Source: Saccharospirillaceae bacterium
GTDB taxonomy: Bacteria; Pseudomonadota; Gammaproteobacteria; Pseudomonadales; Oceanobacteraceae
Assembly: GCA_021208685.1 (NCBI GenBank)
Contig: JAJOJJ010000006.1
Span: 1-54,858 of the forward strand
Length of the DNA stretch: 54,858 nucleotides
Direction: 5' to 3'
Shown: piece by piece, positions 17,479-27,400 of the stretch
Layout: every line of letters starts with the position of its first letter
How positions within the stretch are numbered: the stretch's first letter is position 1
Position numbers and translations under genes: made by a program
Notes under the pieces: model-generated
Databases searched by the model: none
What the model was told of the DNA's origin: nothing
What the model saw: the letters and a program-made list of their open reading frames with translations, nothing else

Positions 17479-18247
17479 ACTGAAAACCGCTGATGAACTG
17501 GCACTGATGCGGGAGTCCGGCCATTTGCTGGCACAGGTGTTTGCCATGCTGGATGACTACGTAAAAGCCGGCATCAGTACTATGGATATCAACAACCGGG
17601 TAGAAGAGTTTATCGTCAACGATCTGCAGGCTCGTCCGGCCAGTAAAGGCCAGTACGATTTTCCGTATGTGCTGAATCCGTCGGTCAATCATGTTGTTTG
17701 CCATGGCATGCCCAAGGCCAGCCAGCTGTTGCGTAACGGCGATATTGTTAACCTCGACATTACGCTGGAAAAAAACGGCTTCATTGCGGATTCCAGCAAG
17801 ATGTACTGCATCGGCCAGATTACCCCTGAGGCCCGGCGTCTGGTGGATACCACCTATCAGGCCATGTGGGCCGGTATTCGTCAGGTGCGTCCCGGTGCCC
17901 GTTTGGGTGATATTGCTCAGGCCGTGCAGCAGACTGCCGAGCACGCCGGTTTCAGCGTGGTACGGGAATACACCGGACACGGTATTGGCCGCGAAATGCA
18001 CGAAGAACCTCAGGTGTTGCATTACGGCAAAGCCGGCACTGGCATGCGGTTAAAAGAAGGCATGACCTTTACCATCGAACCGATGATTAATCAGGGCGAC
18101 CACCGCGTAAAGCACATGAAAGACGGCTGGACCGTCATCACCCGCGATAAAAAACTGTCGGCTCAATGGGAACACACCATCGCGGTTACCGCGACAGGTT
18201 ATGAAGTACTTACTTTACGCAACGACGAAAGAACCATGACGGTTTAA
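17468..18247 (+). CDS. map: Type I methionine aminopeptidase
   Basis: 259 residues. All five metal ligands fall at the E. coli positions: Asp97 (NLDIT), Asp108 (ADSSK), His171 (GHGIGREMHEEP), Glu204 (TIEPM) and Glu235 (QWEHT), with His79 also kept. It removes N-terminal Met from nascent proteins. It is not next to rpsB/glnD, where the housekeeping map usually lies, and it overlaps the ParD-like gene, so this may be a second paralogue. Position 109 is Ser where many homologues have Thr; the pocket otherwise looks normal. Confidence 0.95.
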   Translation: MLIKLKTADELALMRESGHLLAQVFAMLDDYVKAGISTMDINNRVEEFIVNDLQARPASKGQYDFPYVLNPSVNHVVCHGMPKASQLLRNGDIVNLDITLEKNGFIADSSKMYCIGQITPEARRLVDTTYQAMWAGIRQVRPGARLGDIAQAVQQTAEHAGFSVVREYTGHGIGREMHEEPQVLHYGKAGTGMRLKEGMTFTIEPMINQGDHRVKHMKDGWTVITRDKKLSAQWEHTIAVTATGYEVLTLRNDERTMTV

Positions 18248-18358
18248 CCCACTCCGTCCACTGACCCGGATCATACCCGACCGTGGTTTTGCCCTTTATT
18301 CACCCGACGGGCGTGCTATATTGCGCCACTGACATCCTTGCCAGTTTTTGGAGCAATC

Positions 18359-19006
18359 ATGCGTCGTATTACCCGCGAAGAGTACCCCATCGACACCCTG
18401 CAACGCATTGTTAATGGCGTCACATTCTTCAAGGACCTCATTCACAGCGACCCGACTCAGTTTGAATTACTGATGAGCGTGACTCAGTTCGTCACCGCCG
18501 ATCAGGATGAAATTATTCTGCACCATGGCGATGACGCCAATGTCTTGTATTTTCTGCTGAAAGGTCAGCTTGCCGTACTGGCGGACGATGACAGTGGTGA
18601 TGTGATTAACGAAATTAATGCCGGCGAAATGTTTGGCGTTATGGCGATGATGCTCAATTTCAAACGCTCAGCCTCCATCAAGGTGAATGGTCGCACGGCT
18701 TTACTGGCAGGCATTGATTATCAGCATTTCAGTGACCTTGATGACTTCTCCCTGTTTACGCTGCGCACCAAAATCAGCTTCTTCCGTATGTTGACCAACA
18801 ATATCCGCTGGAATCTGGAGCGCAATAAAATGCAGCTGCCCGATCATCCGCTGGTCAGCAAAGTACGCACTCTGCCGCTGTATACCGGCGAAAAAAACAC
18901 GCAGGAAGAATTATACGCCCTTCATCACCAGGCTCATGCGTTATCCGAATTACTGTGTGAATGGAACAATGCGATGAATGACGGCGGCGAATGGAAAGAA
19001 TTCTGA
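18359..19006 (+). CDS. Cyclic-nucleotide-binding domain protein
   Basis: 215 residues from ATG 18359 (TTGGAGCAATC upstream). Residues ~45-145 form a cNMP-binding beta-roll with the order YFLLKGQLAVLADDDSGDVI, NEINAGEMFGVMAMM and KRSASIKVNGRTALLAG; the phosphate-binding cassette is atypical, lacking the usual G-E-[LIV]-A-L plus R-[ST]-A order. The C-terminal ~70 residues have no recognisable helix-turn-helix, kinase or channel part, so this is not a CRP-type regulator. A role in signalling or as a protein adaptor is possible, but function is unknown. Confidence 0.75.
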   Translation: MRRITREEYPIDTLQRIVNGVTFFKDLIHSDPTQFELLMSVTQFVTADQDEIILHHGDDANVLYFLLKGQLAVLADDDSGDVINEINAGEMFGVMAMMLNFKRSASIKVNGRTALLAGIDYQHFSDLDDFSLFTLRTKISFFRMLTNNIRWNLERNKMQLPDHPLVSKVRTLPLYTGEKNTQEELYALHHQAHALSELLCEWNNAMNDGGEWKEF

Positions 19007-19130
19007 CGTTTCGCCAGTGCTATCCATTTCCGCTGCGGCACGGAGTCTGAATGTCGCCTGTTGGCGCATGCCATCAGGCCAGAGCCTGTTAAACAAGCCC
19101 TAAGGTCGAACGACCACCATAAAAAGCACT

Positions 19131-19158
19131 TTGCAGCATTCTTTTACAGTCCTACAAT
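19131..19158 (+). promoter_or_regulatory. Putative sigma-70 promoter of nhaD
   Basis: TTGCAG at 19131-19136 and TACAAT at 19153-19158 with a 16-bp spacer, 67 bp before the nhaD start codon. Confidence 0.5.
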
Positions 19159-19225
19159 GCCGTGCTTTTCCGACCCGCGTCTTTCCCTTCCGGATGCTCA
19201 GTCCGGGCGACAACGAGGTTAACCA

Positions 19226-20479
19226 ATGCCCGATTTTTTACCTTACCTGCTCATCATACTGGCTTTTCTTGGTCTGCTTGCCGTAGTTCTTGAAGAAGTG
19301 ATTCACGTAAACAAAGCTCAGGTTGTGTTGTTTTTAGGCGCACTGTCCTGGGTGCTGCTGTTTGCATTTTCATCCGATACCCATACCCACGCACTGGTGC
19401 AGGAAGGATTGCAGGAGAATATCGGCGAAATTGCCAGCCTGTGGTTATTCCTGCTGGCCGCCATGACCTTTGTTGCTTATCTCAACAAAAAGGGGTTGAT
19501 TGAAAGCCTGATTTACCGCTTTCTGCCGCGACAGGTTTCCGAGCGCAAGCTGCTGATTATGGCCGGATTGTTCAGCTTTGTATTTTCCTCGCTGGCTGAC
19601 AACATTACGGCGACGCTCATCTCTGTCGCATTGATTTTATCGCTGAATTTATCCGCCGCAAAAACCCTGCGTTTTGCCACCGTGGTGGTGTTTGCTGTGA
19701 ACTCCGGCGGTGTCGCAATGATTACCGGGGACGTTACCACGCTGATGATTTTTCTGGCCGGAAAAGTCAGCATCACCAACCTGCTTCTGCTGTCCTTACC
19801 CGCTCTGACGGCAGTATTGCTGCTAGCCGGTATGCTGTCCTGGTCATTACGCGATCAGGCGGTGATTCAGCACAAAGAAAACGATCTGGCCAACGTGGAT
19901 CTGGCCATTGCCGCAATATTTATTCTTACGATTCTGGCCACCATCGCCGGGAATGTGATGTTTGATATACCGCCGGTACTGAGCTTCCTGACCGGTTTAT
20001 CCATCATGTTTCTGGTCGCCCGCGCTTATGGTGAAGATACTGAAAACCATCCGATTCTTAACTACATCCGTCAGATTGAATTTGACACACTGTTATTCTT
20101 CCTTGGCATCCTGCTGATTGTGGGCTCGCTGAAAGAAATCCATGCCCTCGACAGTTTTGTTGCGCTGTACCAGCACATGCCAGCCTGGGCGGCCAATTAT
20201 CTGATGGGTCTGCTGTCTGCGGTCATTGATAACGTCCCTCTGACAGCCGCACTGCTGAAAGCCGATGTCACCATGAATCTGCAGGAATGGATGGCGCTGA
20301 CCTATGCCGTCGGTGTGGGCGGATCACTGCTGATCATTGGTTCAGCTGCCGGTATTGTGGCGATGAGTAAGATCGATGAATTAACCTTTGGCAGTTATCT
20401 GAAGTTTTTCTTTGCCCTGATCACAGCCTACAGCGTTGGTTATGGCAGTGTGCTGCTGCTGGGCAACTACCTGCTCTGA
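19226..20479 (+). CDS. nhaD: NhaD sodium/proton antiporter
   Basis: 417 residues with about twelve hydrophobic segments. Family features include the N-terminal EEVIHVNKAQVVLFLGALSW, the central [16 protein letters not shown] and MITGDVTTLMIFLAGK, and the late DNVPLTAALLKA, all conserved in NhaD antiporters of halophilic and marine bacteria. It expels Na+ (and Li+) in exchange for H+ at alkaline pH. It is a single gene with its own promoter and terminator. With the NhaC-family gene it makes two sodium antiporters in ten kilobases. Confidence 0.93.
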   Translation: MPDFLPYLLIILAFLGLLAVVLEEVIHVNKAQVVLFLGALSWVLLFAFSSDTHTHALVQEGLQENIGEIASLWLFLLAAMTFVAYLNKKGLIESLIYRFLPRQVSERKLLIMAGLFSFVFSSLADNITATLISVALILSLNLSAAKTLRFATVVVFAVNSGGVAMITGDVTTLMIFLAGKVSITNLLLLSLPALTAVLLLAGMLSWSLRDQAVIQHKENDLANVDLAIAAIFILTILATIAGNVMFDIPPVLSFLTGLSIMFLVARAYGEDTENHPILNYIRQIEFDTLLFFLGILLIVGSLKEIHALDSFVALYQHMPAWAANYLMGLLSAVIDNVPLTAALLKADVTMNLQEWMALTYAVGVGGSLLIIGSAAGIVAMSKIDELTFGSYLKFFFALITAYSVGYGSVLLLGNYLL

Positions 20480-20520
20480 TGAAACGCAACCGCCGCGACA
20501 GACAACGGCGGATCACGGAA

Positions 20521-20564
20521 CCAAAAAAGCAACGCCCGGATAATTCCGGGCGTTGTTTTTTTTG
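20521..20564. terminator. Bidirectional terminator between nhaD and the GST gene
   Basis: ACGCCCGGA, TAAT loop, TCCGGGCGT followed by a T-run, and preceded by CCAAAAAAG so it serves both convergent genes. Confidence 0.9.
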
Positions 20565-20584
20565 GTGACATCCGCACAGACGCA

Positions 20585-21319
20585 TCAGCGATACTGGGCA
20601 TAGCGTAAACGCACCGGTTCGATAATATCCTGATGCTGTTCGATCCAGTTCCGCATGACTTCGGGAGCCTGGTCAACGCCCGGCCAGGGAACCGGATACT
20701 GAAACGGCTGGAACAAGGGGGCAAACAACGCACACGCCGTCAGGTCGGCACGGGTAAAGTGCTCGCCGACCAAAAAATGGGACTGGCTGTAAGCCAGACG
20801 CAATTCGGTCAGAATGTTTTCCATCCGTTGTTGGGCTTTATCGGCATTTTCCGGGGTGATCTTCATCCAGCGCCGCATGGTTTTTTCCAGTGCCGGAAAC
20901 ATGGAGCGTAACAGCCAGCGGTAAAAAAACGGTTTGCGGGCACTCAGCAAAGGAATAACCAGAGCCGGATTCTGCAACAGATAATGGTAGCTCCAGAGAC
21001 GGACATCCGGGCCCGCACCGGTATCCAGACGGCGTTCCCACTCCAGAGCCTGAGCGCGTAATTCGGGATTTTTCGGCAACAAAGGTTTTTGTGGAAATGC
21101 CTGATCCAGATAATCCAGAATGGCCGATGAACCATGCACTATCTGCTTACCATGCTTCAGCACCGGCACCGATGTCTGACCACTGAGCTTTTTAATCAGC
21201 GCAATATGGCGACCCGGTAAAAGATTCACCGCTTTATAACGGATACCTTTGTAATCAAGCGCCCAGCGGATTTTTTCGCAGTAATGAGAAATCGGGAATT
21301 GATACAGCGTGACACGCAT
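20585..21319 (-). CDS. Glutathione S-transferase family protein
   Basis: 244 residues from ATG 21319 (one codon inside a longer GTG-initiated frame). Thioredoxin-like N-terminal domain (1-80) with YQFPISHYCEKIRWAL, a cis-Pro segment TSVPVLKHGKQIVHGSSAILDYLD (GSH-binding Ser in GSSAI), and an all-alpha C-terminal domain ending FTRADLTACALFAPLF. It probably binds glutathione; the substrate is unknown. It stands alone, converging on nhaD. Confidence 0.88.
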   Translation of the reverse strand: MRVTLYQFPISHYCEKIRWALDYKGIRYKAVNLLPGRHIALIKKLSGQTSVPVLKHGKQIVHGSSAILDYLDQAFPQKPLLPKNPELRAQALEWERRLDTGAGPDVRLWSYHYLLQNPALVIPLLSARKPFFYRWLLRSMFPALEKTMRRWMKITPENADKAQQRMENILTELRLAYSQSHFLVGEHFTRADLTACALFAPLFQPFQYPVPWPGVDQAPEVMRNWIEQHQDIIEPVRLRYAQYR

Positions 21320-21487
21320 CACAACACCTTTTTATATTTTTTGTGCGCGAACTTTAGCAGGCATTGTTATTTTAAAAAAGCATCAGCCATTTTTGGTACT
21401 TACGAACCATAAATAAATATTCATCTGAAATCCTGCGACCCAAAAGCAGGTTTCTGTCAGACAAATACTTCCGTAATTCAGAAAACA

Positions 21488-21952
21488 TCAGGGCAGTTTA
21501 AGCTCCAGCTCCAGCTCAGCACCAAGGATCGTTTCCTTCAATGGTTTGGTTTCTGCTTCTTCCGAATCATCGAGATGCAGACGTCCGGACCAGTGCACCA
21601 CCGATTCTTTTGGCCGGCGGTCAAACAGATTGGGAAACGCATCGCTGTTGCCATAGCTGTGATCATCCCAGTCCATTTCCGGCAGCGTAAGATTGAGCCG
21701 CTGCGGATGCTCGCTAACGTCCGGCGTGAGGCTATCAGCAGCCGGTTGAGCGCCTGAAGAATCATGGCGTTGTCCATCCCCCGGCAGAATAAGATCCGGC
21801 GTTTCCACAGACACGGCATCGTCACCGGATGGCGGCAACGGATGATGGATACCACGTAAAATAGGCGTGTCGGTGGTATTCAGTGTCACCAGTACCAACG
21901 CCGCAGCCAATGTCACAAACACAATCGGATAACGCATAAAAGTAACAACCAC
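21488..21952 (-). CDS. Hypothetical single-pass membrane protein
   Basis: At most 154 residues; a start at the internal ATG 21937 (MRYPIVFVTLAAALVLVTLN) gives 149. One hydrophobic N-terminal segment is followed by a hydrophilic, acidic stretch rich in Pro, Asp and Ser and a C-terminal ELELELKLP. I recognise no family. It lies downstream of tilS on the same strand with a 123-bp gap containing GC-rich inverted repeats (near 21994-22032). The protein might be secreted or membrane-anchored. The ribosome site is weak, so the start is uncertain. Confidence 0.55.
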   Translation of the reverse strand: MVVTFMRYPIVFVTLAAALVLVTLNTTDTPILRGIHHPLPPSGDDAVSVETPDLILPGDGQRHDSSGAQPAADSLTPDVSEHPQRLNLTLPEMDWDDHSYGNSDAFPNLFDRRPKESVVHWSGRLHLDDSEEAETKPLKETILGAELELELKLP

Positions 21953-22075
21953 TTCTGACCATAAATACCAGAATATCCCTGCGAATCAGCACAGGCTTCC
22001 GGCGATCCGGAAGCTCCCGGAGGAGCTTCCCCACAATGACGAATCCGTTAACCACAACTCTGCTGCCAGAATCGG

Positions 22076-23515
22076 CTATCGGCTCCGGATATCAGAGTCT
22101 CCGTCTGCCTGATGAGTTCGCCTCCCTTCAGATATATTCCCCCACTGCAGGTAGACCCGATCCTGCACGGCGGCATTTGCCTCAGGCACGGCACGTTCAC
22201 TGACACAGAGTCCAACCAGAGCACAGAGTTCATCATCCTGCAGCAGCACTGGCCAGCAATCACGCAACCAGGGCGGCACACCGGCTTCCTGCCACAGATG
22301 TTTCAGTGTCTTACGCGGTCTCCCGGGACTTTTCAGAGTCTGTCCGCGACAGACGGCTGCTGCAGCCAACTGGTATTCTCCCGGGCGCAGGGCCTGCTGA
22401 GAGGTCGAATACGCAGCAGCAACGCTGGTGAGGTCAGCACCGGCCCAGAACAGTGAAACATCATCGTGCAGCGTCACCCGCCTGGATTCTGTCATAACAG
22501 CGCGGGCATCATGACTGACCAGATACAATGCCTGCTGAAAACGACGCAACGTAAAACGCCCGATCGCTATCTGTGGCTGGCGGTCTGCGGCAGCCGCTAT
22601 CACTTCCTGCTCGATGCGCCTGAGAACATCGGCTCCCGGATTGCCCGCCGCGCCGATACCGCAACGGGCCAGCCAACCCCGTAACAGGTAAGGACGATGG
22701 TGAGCCGGGACAGCGGCTAAAGCACTGACCGAACAGGCAAGATGCGCCGTCAGCGGCCATTGGCAGGGAATCAGGCAAGCTTCCAGCTCAGGCTGCAACA
22801 ATTCCTGCAGCAATTGCTGATCCTGCTGCAACTGCTTAATGGAGCGTTGTAATGCCGCCTCTCTTCCCGGCCAGCGGGCGAACAGCTGCGGCAATAATGT
22901 GTTGCGCCACAGATTTCGCTCGAAGCGCGTATCGCGGTTTGATTCATCCTCGATCCACTGCAATTGATGCTTGCTGGCGTACGCTTCCAGCTCGGCGCGA
23001 TGGCAGGCTAATAACGGCCGCAACAGCACAACACCGGAACCCGGAGTCAATTCACGCTGCGCCGCCATCGCGGCCAGCCCGGTTAAGCCACTGCCACGGA
23101 ACAGACGCATAAAGAATGTCTCAGCCTGATCATCCGCATGGTGTGCCAGCAACAGGGTGTCACCTGGCCGGCAGTGTTGATTAAACACCGCGTAACGGGC
23201 CTCGCGTGCGGCCTGCTCAACACCGTCACCACGATTGTTCACCACCACCCGCTCGCAGATAAAAGGGATTCCCCACTGCGCGCATTGCCCGGCACAGTGC
23301 TGTGCCCAGGCATCGGCGTTAGCCGACAGGCCATGATGCACATGCAGTGCCGTCAAACGCGCTTTAACCCCGTCCTGTTCCGCCGCCAGCTGGCCCAGCA
23401 AATGCAGCAATACGCTGGAATCCAGCCCACCGCTGTACGCAACCACAATACTGCCGCTGCGCGCTAACAGCGGTGAGATTGCCTGAGTCAGAATGTTCAG
23501 CAGTGCATGAGACAT
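22076..23515 (-). CDS. tilS: tRNA(Ile)-lysidine synthase
   Basis: 479 residues, in the usual long-form range. The PP-loop ATP pyrophosphatase motif SGGLDSS (29-35) marks the N-terminal domain; LLLAHHADDQAETFFMRLFRGSGLTGLAAM and RPLLACHRAELEAYA follow, then the TilS substrate-binding and C-terminal domains (GRPRKTLKHLWQEAGVPPWLRDCWPVL). It makes lysidine at position 34 of tRNA(Ile) so that AUA is read. In relatives it follows dnaE-accA; here accA is absent and an EAL gene lies between tilS and dnaE. Confidence 0.96.
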   Translation of the reverse strand: MSHALLNILTQAISPLLARSGSIVVAYSGGLDSSVLLHLLGQLAAEQDGVKARLTALHVHHGLSANADAWAQHCAGQCAQWGIPFICERVVVNNRGDGVEQAAREARYAVFNQHCRPGDTLLLAHHADDQAETFFMRLFRGSGLTGLAAMAAQRELTPGSGVVLLRPLLACHRAELEAYASKHQLQWIEDESNRDTRFERNLWRNTLLPQLFARWPGREAALQRSIKQLQQDQQLLQELLQPELEACLIPCQWPLTAHLACSVSALAAVPAHHRPYLLRGWLARCGIGAAGNPGADVLRRIEQEVIAAAADRQPQIAIGRFTLRRFQQALYLVSHDARAVMTESRRVTLHDDVSLFWAGADLTSVAAAYSTSQQALRPGEYQLAAAAVCRGQTLKSPGRPRKTLKHLWQEAGVPPWLRDCWPVLLQDDELCALVGLCVSERAVPEANAAVQDRVYLQWGNISEGRRTHQADGDSDIRSR

Positions 23516-23661
23516 AAAGCGCGCTTCAGTAGAGAAAGCAGGGATTGTAGGGAGGCGTCTTGACTCTGACCAGCCCGGAATGACTGGGCATCGCCATTCA
23601 TTGCGCCGATACCACCGGACGACTAGGCTTAGTCATTGATAAAATTAGCAGGGTCAGAGCG

Positions 23662-24426
23662 ATGGAAGCAGAATCAACACGTTGTGAGCGCGTACTGTGC
23701 AGTACCTGTGCCGATGCCAACCGTCTGGATTTTGACTTTACCATGGCATTTCAGCCCATCGTCAATTGCAAAACCCGGAGTGTATTTGGCTACGAGGCGC
23801 TGGTGCGCGGCATGAATAACGAGTCGGCCTATTCTGTTATTTCCAGAGTGAATGACGATAACCGTTATGTCTTTGACCAGCTGTGCCGCATTAAAGCCAT
23901 CGCTCTGGCAGCCCGGCTCGGACTCGACTCAATGCTGAGCATTAACTTTCTGCCCAATGCAATTTATCAGCCGGAACGCTGCATCCGCACCACGCTGGAA
24001 GCGGCTGAACAGTTCAGTTTTCCAACCGAAAAAATCATGTTTGAATTTACTGAGGCCGAAAAAATTTCAGACAGCAAACACATCAGGCATATTGTTCAGT
24101 ATTACCATCAACTGGGCTTTAAAACGGCGACCGATGATTTTGGGTCGGGGTATTCCGGTCTGAATTTACTCGCAGATTTTCAGACCGACATTGTAAAACT
24201 GGATATGGAATTAATCCGTAATATCGACAACAACCAAACACGGCAAACCATTGTCCGGCACTGCCTGAACATGTTTAACGACCTGAACATCACACCGCTG
24301 GCCGAAGGCATTGAAACGCAGCAGGAATATTATTGGCTGCGCGATGCCGGTATTGAACTGATGCAGGGGTACCTGTTTGCCCGTCCGGGCTTTGAATGCC
24401 TGCCTCCGGTCAGTTTTGCTGACTGA
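23662..24426 (+). CDS. Stand-alone EAL-domain cyclic di-GMP phosphodiesterase (predicted)
   Basis: 254 residues, almost all EAL domain, with a 25-residue cysteine-containing N-terminus (CERVLCSTC). The catalytic set looks intact: EALVRG (metal-ligand Glu in YEALVR), Asn in SINFLPNA, Glu in FEFTE, DDFGSGYSGL, Lys in DIVKLDME, Glu in AEGIET and the terminal QGYLFARPG. It would hydrolyse c-di-GMP in the cytosol. The N-terminal CxxC-type pair might sense redox or bind a metal; this is inference. It is convergent with dnaE (20 bp apart) and divergent from tilS, interrupting the usual dnaE-accA-tilS block. Confidence 0.88.
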   Translation: MEAESTRCERVLCSTCADANRLDFDFTMAFQPIVNCKTRSVFGYEALVRGMNNESAYSVISRVNDDNRYVFDQLCRIKAIALAARLGLDSMLSINFLPNAIYQPERCIRTTLEAAEQFSFPTEKIMFEFTEAEKISDSKHIRHIVQYYHQLGFKTATDDFGSGYSGLNLLADFQTDIVKLDMELIRNIDNNQTRQTIVRHCLNMFNDLNITPLAEGIETQQEYYWLRDAGIELMQGYLFARPGFECLPPVSFAD

Positions 24427-24446
24427 AGGCCAGGCTGAAGCCAACA

Positions 24447-27400
24447 TCAGCTGAACAATAATTCCACCGCATCATCGCCATAGGCGTAACGTAACTCCTG
24501 CAATTGTTCATCGCTGGGATTAATGCGCCAGCTGTCATCCAGCTGAATATCGCAACGGGCCACGGAATTATGGAAATCGAGCACCACCGGACAACCATTA
24601 TCCATACGTTGCAGCAAACGCTTTAAATCATTGCAGAAATCATCTTCCGAGCGTTCACCATCCACGCGGATACGCAGTGCTTTGGCAAAAGCCAGACGCG
24701 CCTGACTGATTTCCATTGCCGCTCGCCCGGTGGCTTTTAAACCGCCGGAGTAATCGTCGTGGGAAACCAGTGCCTCCACCACCAGTACGCGATCTTTCGC
24801 CACCACTTCACGAACCTGCTCGTAAATATCCGAAAACAGCGCCACTTCAACCCGGCCACTGCGATCATCAAGGGTAACAAAGCACATATTATCGCCACGC
24901 TTATTTTTCATAATGCGCATATCCACCACCAGACCCGCCAGTTTCTGTGGCGCTTTGGCTTCCTGCAGATGCGATAATTTATTCGGCACCAGTTTACGGA
25001 CTTCGTGCTCGTATTCGTCAAACGGGTGGCCGGTAACAAATAAACCCAGCGTATCTTTTTCACCCTGCAAACGTTCTTTCAGCGACCAGTCGCGCAGGTG
25101 GCGGTAACGTTCATAAGGGTCGGCACCAACGGCTGCTTCCTCCTGAACCTCACCAAATAAATCCATCATGCCGGCTGCTTCGTTAGCCGCTGTCTGACCC
25201 GCACTTTTAATGGCATCCTCAAGGCTGGCCATTAATACAGAACGTGGCGCAGTGCTTTCCAGACGGTCAAAAGCGCCACAACGTACCAGCGCTTCCAGCA
25301 CACGCTTATTCATTTTTTTGCCGTCAACCCGCTGGCAAAAATCGAATAAATCTTTAAAAGGACCTTCGCTGCGGGCAGCAATAATGGCCGCAATCGGACC
25401 TTCGCCCACGCCTTTTACCGCGCCTAATCCATAGACAATGGCGCCGTCATCATTGACGGTAAAACCAAACTGACTCTGGTTCACATCCGGCAGTACCAGC
25501 TCCAGTCCCATCTCGCGGCATTCTTCGATAAAGGTCACGACTTTATCAGTGTTCTGCATATCAGAGGTCAGAACCGCCGCCATAAAGGGGGCCGGATAAT
25601 GCTGTTTTAACCACAGAGTCTGATAGGAAACCACCGCATAAGCAGCCGAGTGCGATTTGTTAAAACCATAACCGGCGAATTTTTCCACCAGGTCGAAAAT
25701 TTTCATCGCCAGATCAGGATCCACGCCCTGCGAAGCAGCACCATCACGGAAGGTGTCGCGCTGCTTGGCCATTTCTTCCGGCTTTTTCTTACCCATTGCA
25801 CGCCGCAACATATCCGCACCGCCAAGGGTATAACCGGCCAGAATCTGGGCAATTTGCATAACCTGTTCCTGATAAACGATAACGCCGTAGGTCGGCTCCA
25901 GCGTTTCTTTCAGGCTTTCGTGTTCAAAATCAGGATGCGGATAGGCTACTTTGGCGCGACCGTGTTTACGGTTAATAAAGTCATCCACCATGCCCGATTC
26001 CAGAGGCCCCGGACGGAACAGGGCCACCAGTGCGATCATGTCTTCGATATTATCCGGCTGCAGGCGGCGGATAAGATCTTTCATCCCGCGCGATTCCAGC
26101 TGGAATACTGCGGTGGTCTGAGCAGCTTTTAATAATTTATACGACGGCTCATCATCCAGCGGAATCTGACTGATATCGACCGGCGGCAGATTGTCCCTGG
26201 CGCGCTTGCTGTTAATGGTTTTCAGCGCCCAGTCAATAATGGTCAGGGTGCGCAGACCGAGGAAGTCGAACTTCACCAGACCCGCTTCTTCCACATCGTT
26301 TTTATCGAACTGCGTCACCAGACCGGTGCCGTCAGGCTCACAGGCAGTCGCCGAAAAATCGGTTAATTTGGTTGGCGCAATCACCACACCACCGGCATGC
26401 TTACCGGTCTGACGGGCAATACCTTCGAGTTTAAGCGCCATTTCCCAGATTTCCTGGGCTTCTTCGTCTTCGTCGAGGAATTCTTTTAACAGGGCTTCCG
26501 ACGCCAGCGCTTTTTCCAGCGTCATACCCGGATCGCCGGGAATTAATTTGGATAATTTATCGGCCAGACCGAAGGATTTGCCCTGCGCCCGCGCCACATC
26601 GCGCACCACCGCTTTCGCCGCCATGGTGCCGAAGGTCACAATCTGCGAGACCGCTTCACGGCCATAGGTGTCGGCTACGTAAGCAATCACCTGCTCACGG
26701 TTTTCCATACAGAAGTCGATATCGAAATCGGGCATGGATACCCGTTCCGGATTCAGGAATCGTTCGAACAGCAGATCGTATTCAAGCGGGTCGAGGTCAG
26801 TAATTTTCTGTGCATAAGCCACCAGCGAGCCGGCACCGGAACCACGCCCCGGACCGACCGGAATATCGTGGTCTTTGGCCCACTGGATAAAGTCCATTAC
26901 GATCAGGAAGTAACCGGGGAATCCCATCTGGATAATAATATCCAGCTCGAAATTCAGACGGTCATCATAGGGTTTGCGCCGGGCAGCATATTCTTCAGAG
27001 TGTTTATCCAGACCAGCCAGAATAATATCCAGACGCTCTTCCAGACCGACCTGAGATATCTTGCGGAAGAAGTCGGCCTCACTCATGCCTTCCGGAATCG
27101 GATAATCCGGCAGAAAGTATTTACCCAGCAACACTTCCACCGTACAGCGTTTGGCAATTTCGACGGTATTGTCGATGGCAGAAGGAATATCGCTGAACAG
27201 TTCCGCCATTTCTTCTGCACTGCGGAAATACTGCTGCTCGGTATATTCGCGTGGCCGGCGTTTATCTTCCAGCGCATAGCCCTGACCAATGGCAACACGG
27301 GTTTCGTGTGCCTCAAAGTCATCGGCGACTAAAAAGCGCACGTCGTTAGTGGCAACCAGAGGCACGCCGCAACGCGCCGACATGGCGATACCGGCACGGA

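Noticed and set aside
17266-18247. Classical ParDE toxin-antitoxin system
   Set aside because: The second gene is an intact methionine aminopeptidase, not a ParE/RelE toxin.
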